Below, piece by piece: positions 45,324 through 55,200 of a stretch of DNA of 64,000 bases. This DNA is from Ruania halotolerans (GTDB lineage Bacteria; Actinomycetota; Actinomycetes; Actinomycetales; Beutenbergiaceae): contig NZ_CP088017.1 of assembly GCF_021049285.1 (NCBI RefSeq), forward strand, positions 2,553,380-2,617,379, written 5' to 3'. Under the pieces are notes generated by a model, which was given only the letters and a program-made list of their open reading frames with translations, was not told the DNA's origin and did not search any database. How positions within the stretch are numbered: the stretch's first letter is position 1; every line of letters starts with the position of its first letter. A program made the position numbers and the translations under genes.

Positions 45324-46070
45324 TCAGCCGGTCGGCCGGACCTGGAACTCCAGCGAGTCCACCCGATCAGCCACCTGCTCCTCGGCAGCCAGCAGCTGCC
45401 CTGCGCGCGAGACGATCCCGGAGACGTGCTCCCGGGCCAAGCCGGGTGCAATTCCCAGCACGACGCGTACTTCGGCACGCTCTCCCGGCTCCACACGCAC
45501 TGCGGCAACCCCCTCGAGAGAGCGCATGGCACGTTGCACCGCCTCGGCGACCTCCGGGTCCTGTGCGGCCGGGATCCAGGGACGCTGCTGCGCGAGCGCC
45601 CAGACCGCGGGCCGGGGTAGCAGGATGGCCACGGGACCGCCGGGGTCCAGGACCAGCAGACCGTCAGCGTCGGACGCCGCGGCAAGGGCGGCACGCGGTC
45701 CCTCCACCGGGATCGGCCGAGCATCAGCGCGCCAGCGGGTGAGGGTGGCCATACTGCTGAAGACGGGGATGGCCGCACGCCCGTCCGGAGCCGCGACCGT
45801 CACCATCGCCGCAGACGCCGACTTCTCCCCCGCCACCGGGGCCCGCGTCTGCTCACTCGCCTCGTCCCGCTCCTCGAGCTGGGCCACCACCGGCACCAAG
45901 ACGCGCACCTGCGCCAGCACGGCGACCACGGCGGGCAGGCGCTTTGCCGGATCGCCCATGGCCAAGGCAAGCGCCAGTGCCTCGGGCGCTGCGCCGTCGT
46001 CTCCGGCGAAGGGTGAGGTGGGTGGGAGCGAACGCCCGGCGCCCCCGGATTCAGGTACTGGCTCGATCAC
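45324..46070 (-). CDS. SseB-family protein
   Basis: A 248-aa protein that fits the actinobacterial SseB-like family: an N-terminal disordered Gly/Pro/Ser stretch, then an alpha/beta domain (about 40-160) with [19 protein letters not shown] and [17 protein letters not shown], and a C-terminal ~80-residue domain. E. coli SseB enhances serine sensitivity, but the function in actinobacteria is unknown. The position between hisA/priA and infC is conserved in the order. Its start overlaps the hisA stop by 4 bp. Confidence 0.8.
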   Translation of the reverse strand: MIEPVPESGGAGRSLPPTSPFAGDDGAAPEALALALAMGDPAKRLPAVVAVLAQVRVLVPVVAQLEERDEASEQTRAPVAGEKSASAAMVTVAAPDGRAAIPVFSSMATLTRWRADARPIPVEGPRAALAAASDADGLLVLDPGGPVAILLPRPAVWALAQQRPWIPAAQDPEVAEAVQRAMRSLEGVAAVRVEPGERAEVRVVLGIAPGLAREHVSGIVSRAGQLLAAEEQVADRVDSLEFQVRPTG

Positions 46071-46798
46071 GGCCTCCCAGCGACGTCCAGCGCCTCGGGC
46101 AGCGTGAACGCCCCCGCGTAGAGGGCCTTACCCACGATCGCGCCTTCGACGCCGACGCCGGTCAAGGTCCGCAGCGCCTCCAGATCGGCCAGGCTGGACA
46201 CCCCACCCGAGGCGACCACGGGCGCGTCCGTCGCCTCGCACACCTGGCGGAGCAGTTCGAGGTTCGGTCCCTTGAGCGTGCCGTCCTTGGTCACGTCCGT
46301 CACCACATAGCGCGAACAGCCGTCAGCGTCCAGGCGGGCGAGGACGTCCCACAGGTCACCGCCCTCGCGGGTCCAGCCGCGTGCAGCCAGTGTGGTGCCG
46401 CGCACGTCCAGCCCGACGGCGATCCGGTCACCGTGGCGTGCGATCGCACCTGCCGTCCACTCAGGGTTCTCCAGCGCGGCGGTGCCGAGGTTCACGCGGC
46501 GGCAGCCGGTGGCGAGCGCGCGCTCGAGAGAGTCATCGTCGCGGATGCCACCGGAGAGTTCCACGTCCACGTCGAGGCGCCCGACCACGTCAGCGAGCAA
46601 CGCCGCATTGGATCCGCGACCGAAGGCAGCGTCCAGGTCCACCAGGTGGATCCATTCCGCACCACCGGACTGCCAGGCGAGGGCGGCGTCCATCGGGGCG
46701 CCGTAGGTGGTCTCGGAACCGGCTTCACCTTGAACGAGGCGGACGGCTTGACCGTCTGCCACATCGACGGCGGGGAGCAGTTGCAGGCGGGTGGTCAC
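46067..46798 (-). CDS. priA: Bifunctional HisA/TrpF isomerase (PriA)
   Basis: A 243-aa TIM-barrel isomerase acting in both histidine (ProFAR isomerase) and tryptophan (PRA isomerase) synthesis in actinobacteria. Catalytic aspartates are Asp12 in PAVDVADGQ and Asp171 in [15 protein letters not shown] and GGVSSLADL bind the two phosphates. The [11 protein letters not shown] loop (about 139-149) matches the PriA loop that lets the site adapt to both substrates. No separate trpF is in the window. It lies 69 bp after hisH, a gap containing short repeats, and overlaps the SseB gene by 4 bp. Confidence 0.93.
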   Translation of the reverse strand: MTTRLQLLPAVDVADGQAVRLVQGEAGSETTYGAPMDAALAWQSGGAEWIHLVDLDAAFGRGSNAALLADVVGRLDVDVELSGGIRDDDSLERALATGCRRVNLGTAALENPEWTAGAIARHGDRIAVGLDVRGTTLAARGWTREGGDLWDVLARLDADGCSRYVVTDVTKDGTLKGPNLELLRQVCEATDAPVVASGGVSSLADLEALRTLTGVGVEGAIVGKALYAGAFTLPEALDVAGRP

Positions 46799-46814
46799 GC
46801 GGGTCCTCTCGGTG

Positions 46815-46856
46815 GGTGGTACTCAAGTCGGTGGTGCTCAATCGGCGGTGCTCAGC
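46815..46856. repeat. Three imperfect 13-15 bp tandem repeats
   Basis: Units GGTGGTACTCAAGTC (46815-46829), GGTGGTGCTCAATC (46830-46843) and GGCGGTGCTCAGC (46844-46856) fill the hisH-priA spacer just upstream of priA. No function is evident; replication slippage is the simplest origin. Confidence 0.6.
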
Positions 46857-46867
46857 AACCCATCCGG

Positions 46868-47497
46868 TCAGCTCAACGTTCCGAGCCAGTTGCGCAGCAG
46901 CTCGGCACCGGCGTCGCCGGACTTCTCCGGGTGGAACTGGGTGGCGCACAACGGTCCGTTCTCGGCGGCGGCCACGAACCGGGTGTGGCCGTGCTGTGAC
47001 CACGTCACCGAGACGAAATCCGGTGCGCTCCGGGCCGCGTAGGAATGCACGAAGTAGAAGCGCTCGTCCTCGATTCCGGCGAAGAGCGCACTTCCGGCTG
47101 GCGGTTCCACCGTGGACCAGCCCATGTGCGGGACCACTGGCGCCTCTAGGCGCTCCACCACACCGGACCACTCGTCCAGTCCGGCGCTGCCGTCCTCACC
47201 TTCGGTCCGGTGTTCGGCGCTGGAGGTGAACAGCACCTGCAGCCCGACGCAGATGCCCAGCACCGGCCGGCCACCGGCGAGCCGGCGGTCGATCATCCGT
47301 GGGGCGCCGACGCTGCGCAGCCCGTCCATCACGGCGGCGAACGCTCCCACGCCGGGAACCACGAGACCATCGGCCTCGGCGACCGCTGTCACGTCAGCTG
47401 TCAGCTCCACCTCGGCGCCGACTCGTTCCAGGGCGCGCACGGCGGAGCGCACGTTGCCCGATCCGTACTCGAGCACCACCACCCGGCGGGCGTTCAC
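46868..47497 (-). CDS. hisH: Imidazole glycerol phosphate synthase, glutaminase subunit
   Basis: Supplies ammonia from glutamine to HisF for the imidazole ring. The 209-aa class I glutamine amidotransferase has nucleophile Cys83 in [19 protein letters not shown] near the N-terminus and the His-Glu dyad in [10 protein letters not shown]. Its partner hisF is not in this window. The start overlaps the upstream unknown gene by 4 bp. Confidence 0.95.
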   Translation of the reverse strand: MNARRVVVLEYGSGNVRSAVRALERVGAEVELTADVTAVAEADGLVVPGVGAFAAVMDGLRSVGAPRMIDRRLAGGRPVLGICVGLQVLFTSSAEHRTEGEDGSAGLDEWSGVVERLEAPVVPHMGWSTVEPPAGSALFAGIEDERFYFVHSYAARSAPDFVSVTWSQHGHTRFVAAAENGPLCATQFHPEKSGDAGAELLRNWLGTLS

Positions 47498-48318
47498 GGC
47501 CGCTTCTTCCGCGTGGCTTTGCCGAGCATGCGGGCCGCCTGCCAGCGGCCGAGCTCTTTCGGCGCCAACCGGCCCGGTGCGTCCTGCGGCTGGAGCATCC
47601 CGAGCAGGATCTGCTCGACCACATCGTCGGCGTGCGCGAGGATGAGCCCGGCGGCGACTTCATCGCCTGCCTCCCCAGCGGTGAACTGGCGGCCGCTGAT
47701 GGTGCCGGTCAGACCCTCGTCACCCTGACCGAGTCGGGCGGTCAGGAGCACGACGCCTGCCTTGGCGGTCCGGGAGAGGGTGCCCGCTAGCTCCACGGCC
47801 TCGGCCGGATCTCCGCCGAGCAGTTCGCTCGGATCATCCGCAGCGGTCTCGATCACCCGCACGGCCAGTGCACCTGAGCGGGTGGGCACGATATCGGCGT
47901 CCAGTTTGGCGATCGCGCACAGTCCCGCGAGCGCAGGCGCGGAGGCGATGGGAGTGAGCACCACGGCGACGACACGGCGCGGAGCCGGCTGGTCTGCGGC
48001 AGGTTCCGCAGATTCATCCGATGTGCCGGAGTCCTCGGACTCAGATACACCGACACGAGCCTCACTCTCGCCAGAGGCCCCGTCAATGGCACCCTCATGG
48101 GCGGAACCCTCGGCGGAACTCCTGAAGGTGCGCTCCGGCTCCACCGCTTCCCCGAAGGCCTCAGCGAACGCAGCATCGAAGGCGCTGGAGTCGAAATCCT
48201 CCGGTTCGAACGCCTCGACCTCCTCGGGCATGCCGCCGTCCTGTGGCGCACCCTCCTGTGGCGAGCCGCCATCTTCGGGCGAGCCGGCGCCGTCGGGAAT
48301 CTCTTCGCGTCCGGTCAC
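47494..48318 (-). CDS. Conserved-position his-operon protein of unknown function
   Basis: A 274-aa protein between hisB and hisH, overlapping both by 4 bp, so it is translated with the pathway. Residues 1-110 are acidic and low-complexity (Glu/Asp/Ser/Pro/Gly) and probably disordered. Residues about 113-240 look like a compact alpha/beta domain ([58 protein letters not shown]), ending in a basic tail KATRKKRP. No catalytic motif is recognisable. Unassigned ORFs at this place are known in actinobacterial his clusters. A role as an assembly or regulatory factor is only a guess. Confidence 0.75.
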   Translation of the reverse strand: MTGREEIPDGAGSPEDGGSPQEGAPQDGGMPEEVEAFEPEDFDSSAFDAAFAEAFGEAVEPERTFRSSAEGSAHEGAIDGASGESEARVGVSESEDSGTSDESAEPAADQPAPRRVVAVVLTPIASAPALAGLCAIAKLDADIVPTRSGALAVRVIETAADDPSELLGGDPAEAVELAGTLSRTAKAGVVLLTARLGQGDEGLTGTISGRQFTAGEAGDEVAAGLILAHADDVVEQILLGMLQPQDAPGRLAPKELGRWQAARMLGKATRKKRP

Positions 48319-48932
48319 AGCAGACCCTTCGTGGACGGGACCCCCGAGACCCGCGGGTCCACGGCAACGGCGGCACGCAGCGCACGCGCGAGCGCCTTGA
48401 ACTGAGCTTCGACGATGTGGTGCGGATCGCGGCCGGCCAAGACCCGCACGTGCAGGCAGATCCCGGCGTGGAAGGCGAGCGCCTCGAACACGTGCCGGGT
48501 GAGCGCACCGGTGAAGTGGCCACCGATCAGGTGATACTCCTGCCCGGCGGGTTCGCCGGAGTGCACCAGGTAGGGGCGTCCGGAGACGTCCACGACGGCC
48601 TGGGCCAGCGCCTCATCCAACGGCACCAGGGCATCGCCGAACCGGGAAATCCCGGACTTGTCCCCCAGTGCCTCACGCAGGGCCTCACCGAGGCAGATCG
48701 CGGTGTCCTCCACGGTGTGGTGGGCGTCGATGTCCGTGTCCCCGGAGGCGCGCACGGTCAGGTCGATCAGGGAGTGCTTGCCCAGCGCGGTGAGCATGTG
48801 GTCGTAGAACGGCACGGTGGTGGACACGTCCACGGCTCCGGTGCCGTCGAGATCGAGTTCGACGACCACACTGGACTCGGACGTGGTGCGTTCGATCCGG
48901 GCCGTGCGGCGTGGCTGTTCGGACTGGCTCAT
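48315..48932 (-). CDS. hisB: Imidazoleglycerol-phosphate dehydratase
   Basis: Manganese enzyme of histidine synthesis, monofunctional (205 aa) without the phosphatase domain of E. coli HisB. The two metal-binding motifs are present: [13 protein letters not shown] and the [12 protein letters not shown] motif, with their counterparts HLIGGHF and ECQFKA-type [11 protein letters not shown] in the second half. Both ends overlap neighbours by 4 bp (hisC upstream, unknown gene downstream). Confidence 0.96.
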   Translation of the reverse strand: MSQSEQPRRTARIERTTSESSVVVELDLDGTGAVDVSTTVPFYDHMLTALGKHSLIDLTVRASGDTDIDAHHTVEDTAICLGEALREALGDKSGISRFGDALVPLDEALAQAVVDVSGRPYLVHSGEPAGQEYHLIGGHFTGALTRHVFEALAFHAGICLHVRVLAGRDPHHIVEAQFKALARALRAAVAVDPRVSGVPSTKGLL

Positions 48933-50053
48933 CGGCCGGTCACCTCCTTCAGTGCGCCGCGGAATGCGGCCATGTCCTCAGCGGTCCCGATCGAGACCCG
49001 CAGGTACCCTTCCGGTCCAGTCTCCCGGATCAGCACACCCTTCTCGAGCAGACCCTGCCAGACGGCGTGGCGATCGTCGAATGTGCCGAACAGGACGAAG
49101 TTGGCGTCCGTGTCCGCCACGGTGAATCCCTGCTCGCGCAACCAGGTCACGCAGGCGTCCCGTTCCTCACGGAGCTGTGCCACCTGGGCCTGCAGGGCGC
49201 CGGTGTGGCGCAGGGCGGCCCGGGCCACCGCCTGGGTGACGGCGGAGAGGTGGTACGGCAACCGCACGATGCGCAGGCAGTCGATGAGCGCGGGAGCAGC
49301 GGCGAGGTAGCCGACCCGCGCCCCTGCGAGCGCGAAAGCCTTGGACATCGTGCGGGCCACGGCCAGGTGGGGGTACTCGTCCAGGACGGTCAGAGCGGAG
49401 GGAACACCACGGCGGCGGAACTCGGCATAGGCCTCATCGATGACCAGGATCGTGGCCGCCCCCTCGGGGCCGGTCTGGGCACAGGCGTCCGCGATCGCGC
49501 GCACGTCAGCCAGTGGGAGGGCCGTGCCTGTCGGGTTGTTCGGGCTGGCGAGGAGCACGACGGCGGGGCGCACCCTCTCGATGTGGGCGATCACCTCGGC
49601 CACATCGAGGGTGTGATCGGCCCGGCGGGCGCCTGCCACCCAGTTGGTGAGGCTGTCCCGGGCGTACTCGGGGTACATCGAATACGTCGGGGCGAACGAC
49701 ATGACCGTGCGCCCGGGCCCCCCGAAAGCCTGCAGCAGGTGCAGCATCACCTCGTTGGAGCCGTTCGCTGCCCAGATGTGCTGCGCGGTGAGGCCGCCGG
49801 CGGCGGACTCGGCAGCAAGGTAGGCGGCCAGGTCGGCGCGCAGGTCGAGGAAGTCCCGGTCCGGGTAGCGGTTCAGGGTGGCGGCGGCAGCGGCGACGGC
49901 CTCAGCGATCTCCCGTACGACCGCCTGCGGCGGCGCGTACGGGTTCTCGTTGACGTTCAGCAGATGTGCCACATCCAACTGCGGCGCGCCGTAGGGGTGC
50001 TCGCCGACCAGGTCGGCACGCAGGGGCAAGCGAGTCTCTAGGCGTTCGGGCAC
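48929..50053 (-). CDS. hisC: Histidinol-phosphate aminotransferase
   Basis: PLP enzyme converting imidazole acetol phosphate to histidinol phosphate. The 374-aa protein has NENPYAPP near the N-terminus, [14 protein letters not shown], the phosphate loop LASPNNPTG and the Schiff-base lysine in [17 protein letters not shown]. The start is GTG at 50053. A -10 hexamer TAAACT (50060-50065) lies 6 nt upstream and there is no Shine-Dalgarno, so hisC appears to have its own leaderless promoter rather than depending on hisD. It overlaps hisB by 4 bp. Confidence 0.94.
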   Translation of the reverse strand: MPERLETRLPLRADLVGEHPYGAPQLDVAHLLNVNENPYAPPQAVVREIAEAVAAAAATLNRYPDRDFLDLRADLAAYLAAESAAGGLTAQHIWAANGSNEVMLHLLQAFGGPGRTVMSFAPTYSMYPEYARDSLTNWVAGARRADHTLDVAEVIAHIERVRPAVVLLASPNNPTGTALPLADVRAIADACAQTGPEGAATILVIDEAYAEFRRRGVPSALTVLDEYPHLAVARTMSKAFALAGARVGYLAAAPALIDCLRIVRLPYHLSAVTQAVARAALRHTGALQAQVAQLREERDACVTWLREQGFTVADTDANFVLFGTFDDRHAVWQGLLEKGVLIRETGPEGYLRVSIGTAEDMAAFRGALKEVTGR

Positions 50054-50155
50054 GGGCCAAGTTTAGGCGTCCCACAAGCCCGGCCGGTTCGGCGCCCATT
50101 GCACGGACCCGCCAGGAGACGGGCACACGGCGAGAGATCGGGGGCAGGACCTGGT

Positions 50156-50416
50156 TCAGAGAGTCTCGCGGCCGCCGAGCCGATCGATGAAGCGTTCGAG
50201 CGGGATGCTGCCGTTCTGCCACGGGGTGAGGATCCATGCGACGAGATATGCACCCACGCCCACCACGGGGAGCAGGAAGGAGAGCAGCACGAGAACGCGG
50301 ACCACGGTCACGCTGATGCCGGCCTTGTCGGCCAGGCCGCCACAGATCCCGCCGACCAAGCGGCTGGGACCTCGCCGGAAGCCGGACTGACGGATGGAGT
50401 CGAAGAAACGTGTCAT
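50156..50416 (-). CDS. PspC-domain membrane protein
   Basis: An 86-aa protein with the PspC pattern: a basic N-terminus RRGPSRLVGGICGGLADKAG, the VTVVRVLVLLSFLLPVVGVGAYLVAWILTP transmembrane hairpin (split here only for description) and a short polar tail. PspC proteins sense or bind envelope-stress components. It lies between hisD and hisC on the same strand but has its own -10 hexamer TAGCGT 7 nt before the ATG, so it is probably an independent leaderless gene. Nothing links it to histidine. Confidence 0.85.
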   Translation of the reverse strand: MTRFFDSIRQSGFRRGPSRLVGGICGGLADKAGISVTVVRVLVLLSFLLPVVGVGAYLVAWILTPWQNGSIPLERFIDRLGGRETL

Positions 50417-50549
50417 GGGACTCACGCTAGGCCTTCGTCGGGCAGTGCACATCCGGGACTGCCCTGAATCACACCCTGATTCCGGCTGAGGTGCGCTGAG
50501 AACGTGCAGCCGACGGTACTCAGTGGCATCTCCGGCCGGTGCGGCCTCA

Positions 50550-50579
50550 GGTCAGTGCTGCCTCCGGTCAGTGCTGCCT
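50550..50579. repeat. 14-bp direct repeat at the hisD 3' end
   Basis: GGTCAGTGCTGCCT occurs at 50550-50563 and 50566-50579, period 16. The second copy contains the hisD stop codon (complement of 50568-50570), so the 3' end of hisD has been duplicated once. Confidence 0.6.
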
Positions 50580-51899
50580 GCGCAGGCGCGCTGCTTCCCC
50601 GTGCGCCGGCAGGTCCTCCGCCTCGGCGAGGGTGATGAGCTGGTCGGTGACCTCGGTCAGCCCCTCCCTGTCGTACTCGATCACCTGCACGGACTTCAGG
50701 TAGGCCTGCACACCCAGTCCGCTGGCGAAGCGGGCCGTCCCACCGGTGGGGAGGACGTGGTTCGACCCGGCGATGTAGTCCCCCAGCGGCACCGGGGAGT
50801 ACGGGCCCACGAAGATCGCGCCGGCGTTCTGGATCCGATCGGCAACAGCCGCGGCATCACGGGTGTGTATTTCCAGGTGCTCCGCCGCGTAGGCGTCCAC
50901 TACGGCAATCCCGTGCTCGAGGTCGTCGACGAGCACCACGCCGGATTGCGGGCCGGTCAGGGCCGTCCGGATCCGCTGGTGGTGCTTGGCCACATCGGTC
51001 TGCAGCCCGATCGCTTCTGCGACGGCGGTCGCCAACTCCGGAGAGTCCGTCACCAGCACCGATCCGGCGGCCGGATCGTGTTCGGCCTGCGAGATCAGGT
51101 CGGCCGCGACAAGCTGCGGGTCGGCACTCTCATCCGCCAGGACGGCGATCTCGGTGGTGCCAGCCTCGGAATCGATGCCCACCACACCGAGGACGGCGCG
51201 CTTCGCGGCTGCCACGTAGATGTTGCCCGGGCCGGTCACCACATCCACCGGTGCGCAGGTGCTCAGCTCATCGGCCTCAGCGCCCGTGGCGCTCACACCA
51301 TAAGCGAACATGCCGATGGCCTGTGCACCCCCCACGGCGTAGACCTCGTCCACGCCGAGCAGTGCACACGCCGCCAGGATCGTCGCATCCGGCAGGCCGT
51401 CGTTCTCCTTCTGCGGTGGGCTCGCCACCGCGATCGAGCGCACACCCGCCACCTGTGCGGGCACCACGTTCATCACCACCGAGGAGACCAATGCGGCGAG
51501 GCCGCCGGGCACGTACAGTCCCACGCGCCCGACCGGAACCCACCGCTGCCGCACCTCGGCCCCTGGGGCGAGGGACGTCGTCACCGGCTTGGGCACCTGG
51601 GCCTCATGGCCCAGCCGCGCACGGCGGATCGCCTCCTCCAGGGCCGCACGGACGGCCGGTTCCAGTTCCCGCAGCGCCTGCTCCAGCGCACTGCGCCGAA
51701 CGCGCAACGTCTCGGGCCGAACACCATCGAACTGCTCCGAGAGGTCGGCCAACGCCGCGGCCCCTTCGGTGCGCACCCGATCCAGGATGGGGCGCACTCG
51801 CTCCGACGCCACCTCGATGTTGACCTCGGCACGTGGGAGCACGGCTCGGAGTTCGGCGGGAGCCATGGCCCGCCCACGGAGGTCGATGGTGCGCAACAT
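50568..51899 (-). CDS. hisD: Histidinol dehydrogenase
   Basis: Zinc- and NAD-dependent enzyme for the last two steps of histidine synthesis. The 443-aa protein has the NAD region [18 protein letters not shown], zinc-site residues in [10 protein letters not shown] and the catalytic His-Glu region in [10 protein letters not shown]. Its ATG at 51899 follows a -10-like TACACT (51906-51911) by 6 nt without Shine-Dalgarno, so it looks leaderless. It is separated from hisC by the PspC gene. The spacer to the divergent S4 gene is only 33 bp. Confidence 0.96.
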   Translation of the reverse strand: MLRTIDLRGRAMAPAELRAVLPRAEVNIEVASERVRPILDRVRTEGAAALADLSEQFDGVRPETLRVRRSALEQALRELEPAVRAALEEAIRRARLGHEAQVPKPVTTSLAPGAEVRQRWVPVGRVGLYVPGGLAALVSSVVMNVVPAQVAGVRSIAVASPPQKENDGLPDATILAACALLGVDEVYAVGGAQAIGMFAYGVSATGAEADELSTCAPVDVVTGPGNIYVAAAKRAVLGVVGIDSEAGTTEIAVLADESADPQLVAADLISQAEHDPAAGSVLVTDSPELATAVAEAIGLQTDVAKHHQRIRTALTGPQSGVVLVDDLEHGIAVVDAYAAEHLEIHTRDAAAVADRIQNAGAIFVGPYSPVPLGDYIAGSNHVLPTGGTARFASGLGVQAYLKSVQVIEYDREGLTEVTDQLITLAEAEDLPAHGEAARLRRQH

Positions 51900-51932
51900 G
51901 GGGCGAGTGTACGACCGCGCGATAATGGAGCG

Positions 51933-52175
51933 ATGACACGCCCAGCACTCGAACCTGTCCCGATCGCCGATGCGATGATCCGCCTCGGTCAGCTGCTCAA
52001 GCTCGCCGGCGTCGCCGAGGACGGTGCTTCGGCTCGCCTGCTGCTCGGCGAGGACGCAGTGCGAGTCAACGGTGAGCCCGAGTCTCGTCGAGGGCGGCAG
52101 TTGGTCGTCGGGGACGAAGTCGATCTGGATCTGCCCACCGGAGCCCGGCGCTTGCAGGTCACCAGCCAGTCGTAG
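51933..52175 (+). CDS. Small S4-domain RNA-binding protein
   Basis: An 80-aa protein made almost entirely of an S4 RNA-binding fold (about 10-65): [23 protein letters not shown] followed by [21 protein letters not shown]. Similar small proteins (YaaA/YbcJ-like) probably bind structured RNA or the ribosome. The ATG follows GATAAT (51921-51926) and GGAG (51927-51930) at short distance, so it may be leaderless or use a very close ribosome binding site. It is divergent from hisD and converges on dnaE. Confidence 0.85.
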   Translation: MTRPALEPVPIADAMIRLGQLLKLAGVAEDGASARLLLGEDAVRVNGEPESRRGRQLVVGDEVDLDLPTGARRLQVTSQS

Positions 52176-52202
52176 GTCGCGCCGATCACCTCGTCGAACG
52201 GC

Positions 52203-55200
52203 TCAGACGAGGCAGTTCGGGCCGAGCAGTGCCTTCAGATCACCGAACAGCGCCGGGGTGCGTTCCACTCGCAAGGCGTCTTCGAGGCGCATCACGGTCG
52301 CGCGCCCTGGTGAGACCAACCGCACGTGCACCTCGGTGACCCCCGGATGCGTGGAGAGCACGTTCTTCAACTGCAACAACACCGGCTCACTGCACCGCGA
52401 CTCCGGGATCCGCACCGTCACCGGAGCCGACTCCCCCACGGTGACATCCGGCAACGAGACCTCCATGGCCTGCAGTGAGAGCGTCTCGTCGCGCCGCCGG
52501 ATCCGTCCCTTGACCACCACCACCTGGTCCTGCGCGAGCACGGTGGAGTAGGCCAGGTAGGTCTCGCCGAAGAACATCACCTCAACCGAGCCCTCCATGT
52601 CCTCGATCGTGACGGCGGCCCACGGGTTGCCCTGTTTCGACATCTTCCGCTGCAGGGACGTGATCAACCCGGCGATGGTCACCGTGGAGCCGTCCGCTCG
52701 TGTCTCATCGGTGGTGAGAGTGGCAAGGGAGACGTCCGCAGCCTGGGTCAGCACGTGCTCGATCCCGGAGAGCGGATGGTCGGAGACGTACAGACCGAGC
52801 ATCTCCCGCTCGAACGCCAGCTTCTGCTTCTTGTCCCATTCAGGAAGCTCAGGCACCTCCACCGCAAACCCGGATGACTCACCGTCGTCCCCGCCGAGTC
52901 CGGCGAACAGGTCGAACTGGCCTTCCGCCTCCTTGCGCTTGACCCCAATCACCGCGTCCACGGCCTGTTCGTGGATCATCAGCAGCGACCGGCGCGTGTG
53001 CCCGAGCGAGTCGAACGCACCCGCCTTGATCAGGGATTCGATGGTGCGCTTGTTGCACACCACAGCCGGCACCTTCTCCAGGAAATCGGTGAAGGAGGTG
53101 AAGTCGCCCTTGTCCTGACGCGCTTGCGCGATCGCGGCCACCACGTTCTGGCCCACATTCCGCACCGCTGCGAGCCCGAAGCGAATATCGAGGCCCACGG
53201 GTGTGAATGTGCCCGCCGAGGCATTCACGTCAGGCGGAAGCACGGTGATCCGCATCCGGCGGCACTCACCGAGGTAGAGCGCTGACTTGTCCTTATCGTC
53301 CCGGGTGGACGTCAGGAGCGCCGCCATGTACTCGGCCGGGTAGTGCGCCTTGAGGTAGGCGGTCCAGTACGAGATCACTCCGTACGCCGCCGAGTGCGCC
53401 TTGTTGAAGGCATAGTCGGAAAACGGCAGCAGGATCTCCCACAGCGTCTTCACCGCGTTCGCGGAGTAGCCGTTCGCCTTCATCCCGGCCTCGAAGTTGG
53501 AGTACTCGGCATCGAGGACCGACTTCTTCTTCTTGCCCATCGCGCGGCGCAGCAGGTCGGCTTGTCCGAGTGAGTACCCGGCCAGTTTCTGCGCGATCTC
53601 CATCACCTGCTCCTGATAGACGATCAGGCCGTAGGTGGTGCCGAGGACCGGGTCGAGCGGTTCGGCGAGTTCGGGGTGGATCGGGGTGATCGGCTGCTGG
53701 CCGTTCTTGCGCAGTGCGTAATTGGTGTGCGAGTTCGCCCCCATCGGACCTGGCCGGTACAGCGCGCCCACGGCGGAGATGTCCTCGAAGTTGTCCGGCC
53801 GCATCATCCGCAGCAGTGAACGCATTCCCCCGCCGTCAAGCTGGAAGAGGCCGAGCGTCTCCCCCCGCCCGAGCAGCTCGTACGTGGCGCGATCATCCAG
53901 GGTGAGCTCTTCGACTCGTACCGGCTCCTTACCGTTGACCACGATGTTCTCGAGCGCATCATCGAGGATGGTGAGGTTGCGCAGCCCGAGGAAGTCCATC
54001 TTCACCAGGCCGAGATCCTCCCCTGCCGGGAAGTCCACCTGCGTGATCACGGCGCCATCCTGCTCGCGGCGCATGATCGGGATGATGTCCAGCAGCGGCT
54101 CGCTCGCGATCACCACACCCGCGGCGTGGACTCCCCATTGCCGCTTGAGGTTCTCCAGGCCTCGCGCCGTCTCCAGCACTCGCTGGGCTTCGGGATCGGA
54201 GTTGACCACCGAGCGGAACTCGTCCGCCTCGGCGTAGCGCTTGTCCTCGGGATCGAACATGCCGGCGAGCGAGACGTCCTTACCCATCACGGCAGCCGGC
54301 ATCGCCTTGGTGAGCTTCTCCCCCATCGCGAACGGGTATCCGAGCACGCGGGATGCGTCCTTGAGGGCCTGCTTGGCCTTGATCGTGCCGTACGTGACGA
54401 TGTAGGTGACCTTGTCCTCGCCGTATTTGTCACTGACGTACTTGATCACCTCGCCGCGACGGCGCTCGTCGAAGTCGATATCGAAGTCCGGCATCGACTC
54501 GCGCTCCGGGTTGAGGAAGCGCTCGAAGATCAGCCCGTGCTCCAGCGGGTCGAGCTCGGTGATGCTCATCGCATACGCCGCGATCGACCCGGCGCCGGAC
54601 CCACGCCCGGGGCCGACCCGGATGCCGTTCTCCTTGGCCCAGTTGATGAAGTCCGCGACCACGAGGTAGTACCCGGCGTATCCCTTGCCGGTGATCACCT
54701 CGATCTCATACTCGGCCTGTTTGCGGGAGGCGTCCGGCACGGCGCCGTTGTACCGCTCCTGAAGGCCCGTCTCCACCGCCTTCACGAAGGTGGATACCTC
54801 ATCCTCACCCGCCGGAACCGGGTAGTGCGGCATGTACTTGCCGACCTCTTCGGTGAAGGTCACCTCACACTGTTCGGCCACCCGGAGGGTGTTGTCGCAC
54901 GCCTGCGGGAACTCGGCGAACAGCTCGCGCATCTCGGCAGCGGACTTCAGGTAGTAGCCGCTGCCGCCGAAGGCGAACCGCTTGCCGCCCTGGTCATAGG
55001 TGGGCTCGGCGAGTGTGGATCCGGACTGCACGCACAGCAGCGCCTCGTGTGCGTGCGCGTCCTCATGTGTGGTGTAGTGCAGATCGTTGGTGGCCAGCAG
55101 CGGGGCATTGATCTCCTTGGCCAGCCGCAGGAGGTCCTTGGTGACCCGGCGCTCGATGTCGAGCCCGTGGTCCATCAGTTCGATGTAGTAGTTCTCCTTG

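Noticed and set aside
50523-51932. Plus-strand open frame running opposite hisD into the S4 gene
   Set aside because: The hisD strand encodes an intact histidinol dehydrogenase; only the last 80 codons of this frame (from 51933) match a real family, so the upstream part is an artefact.
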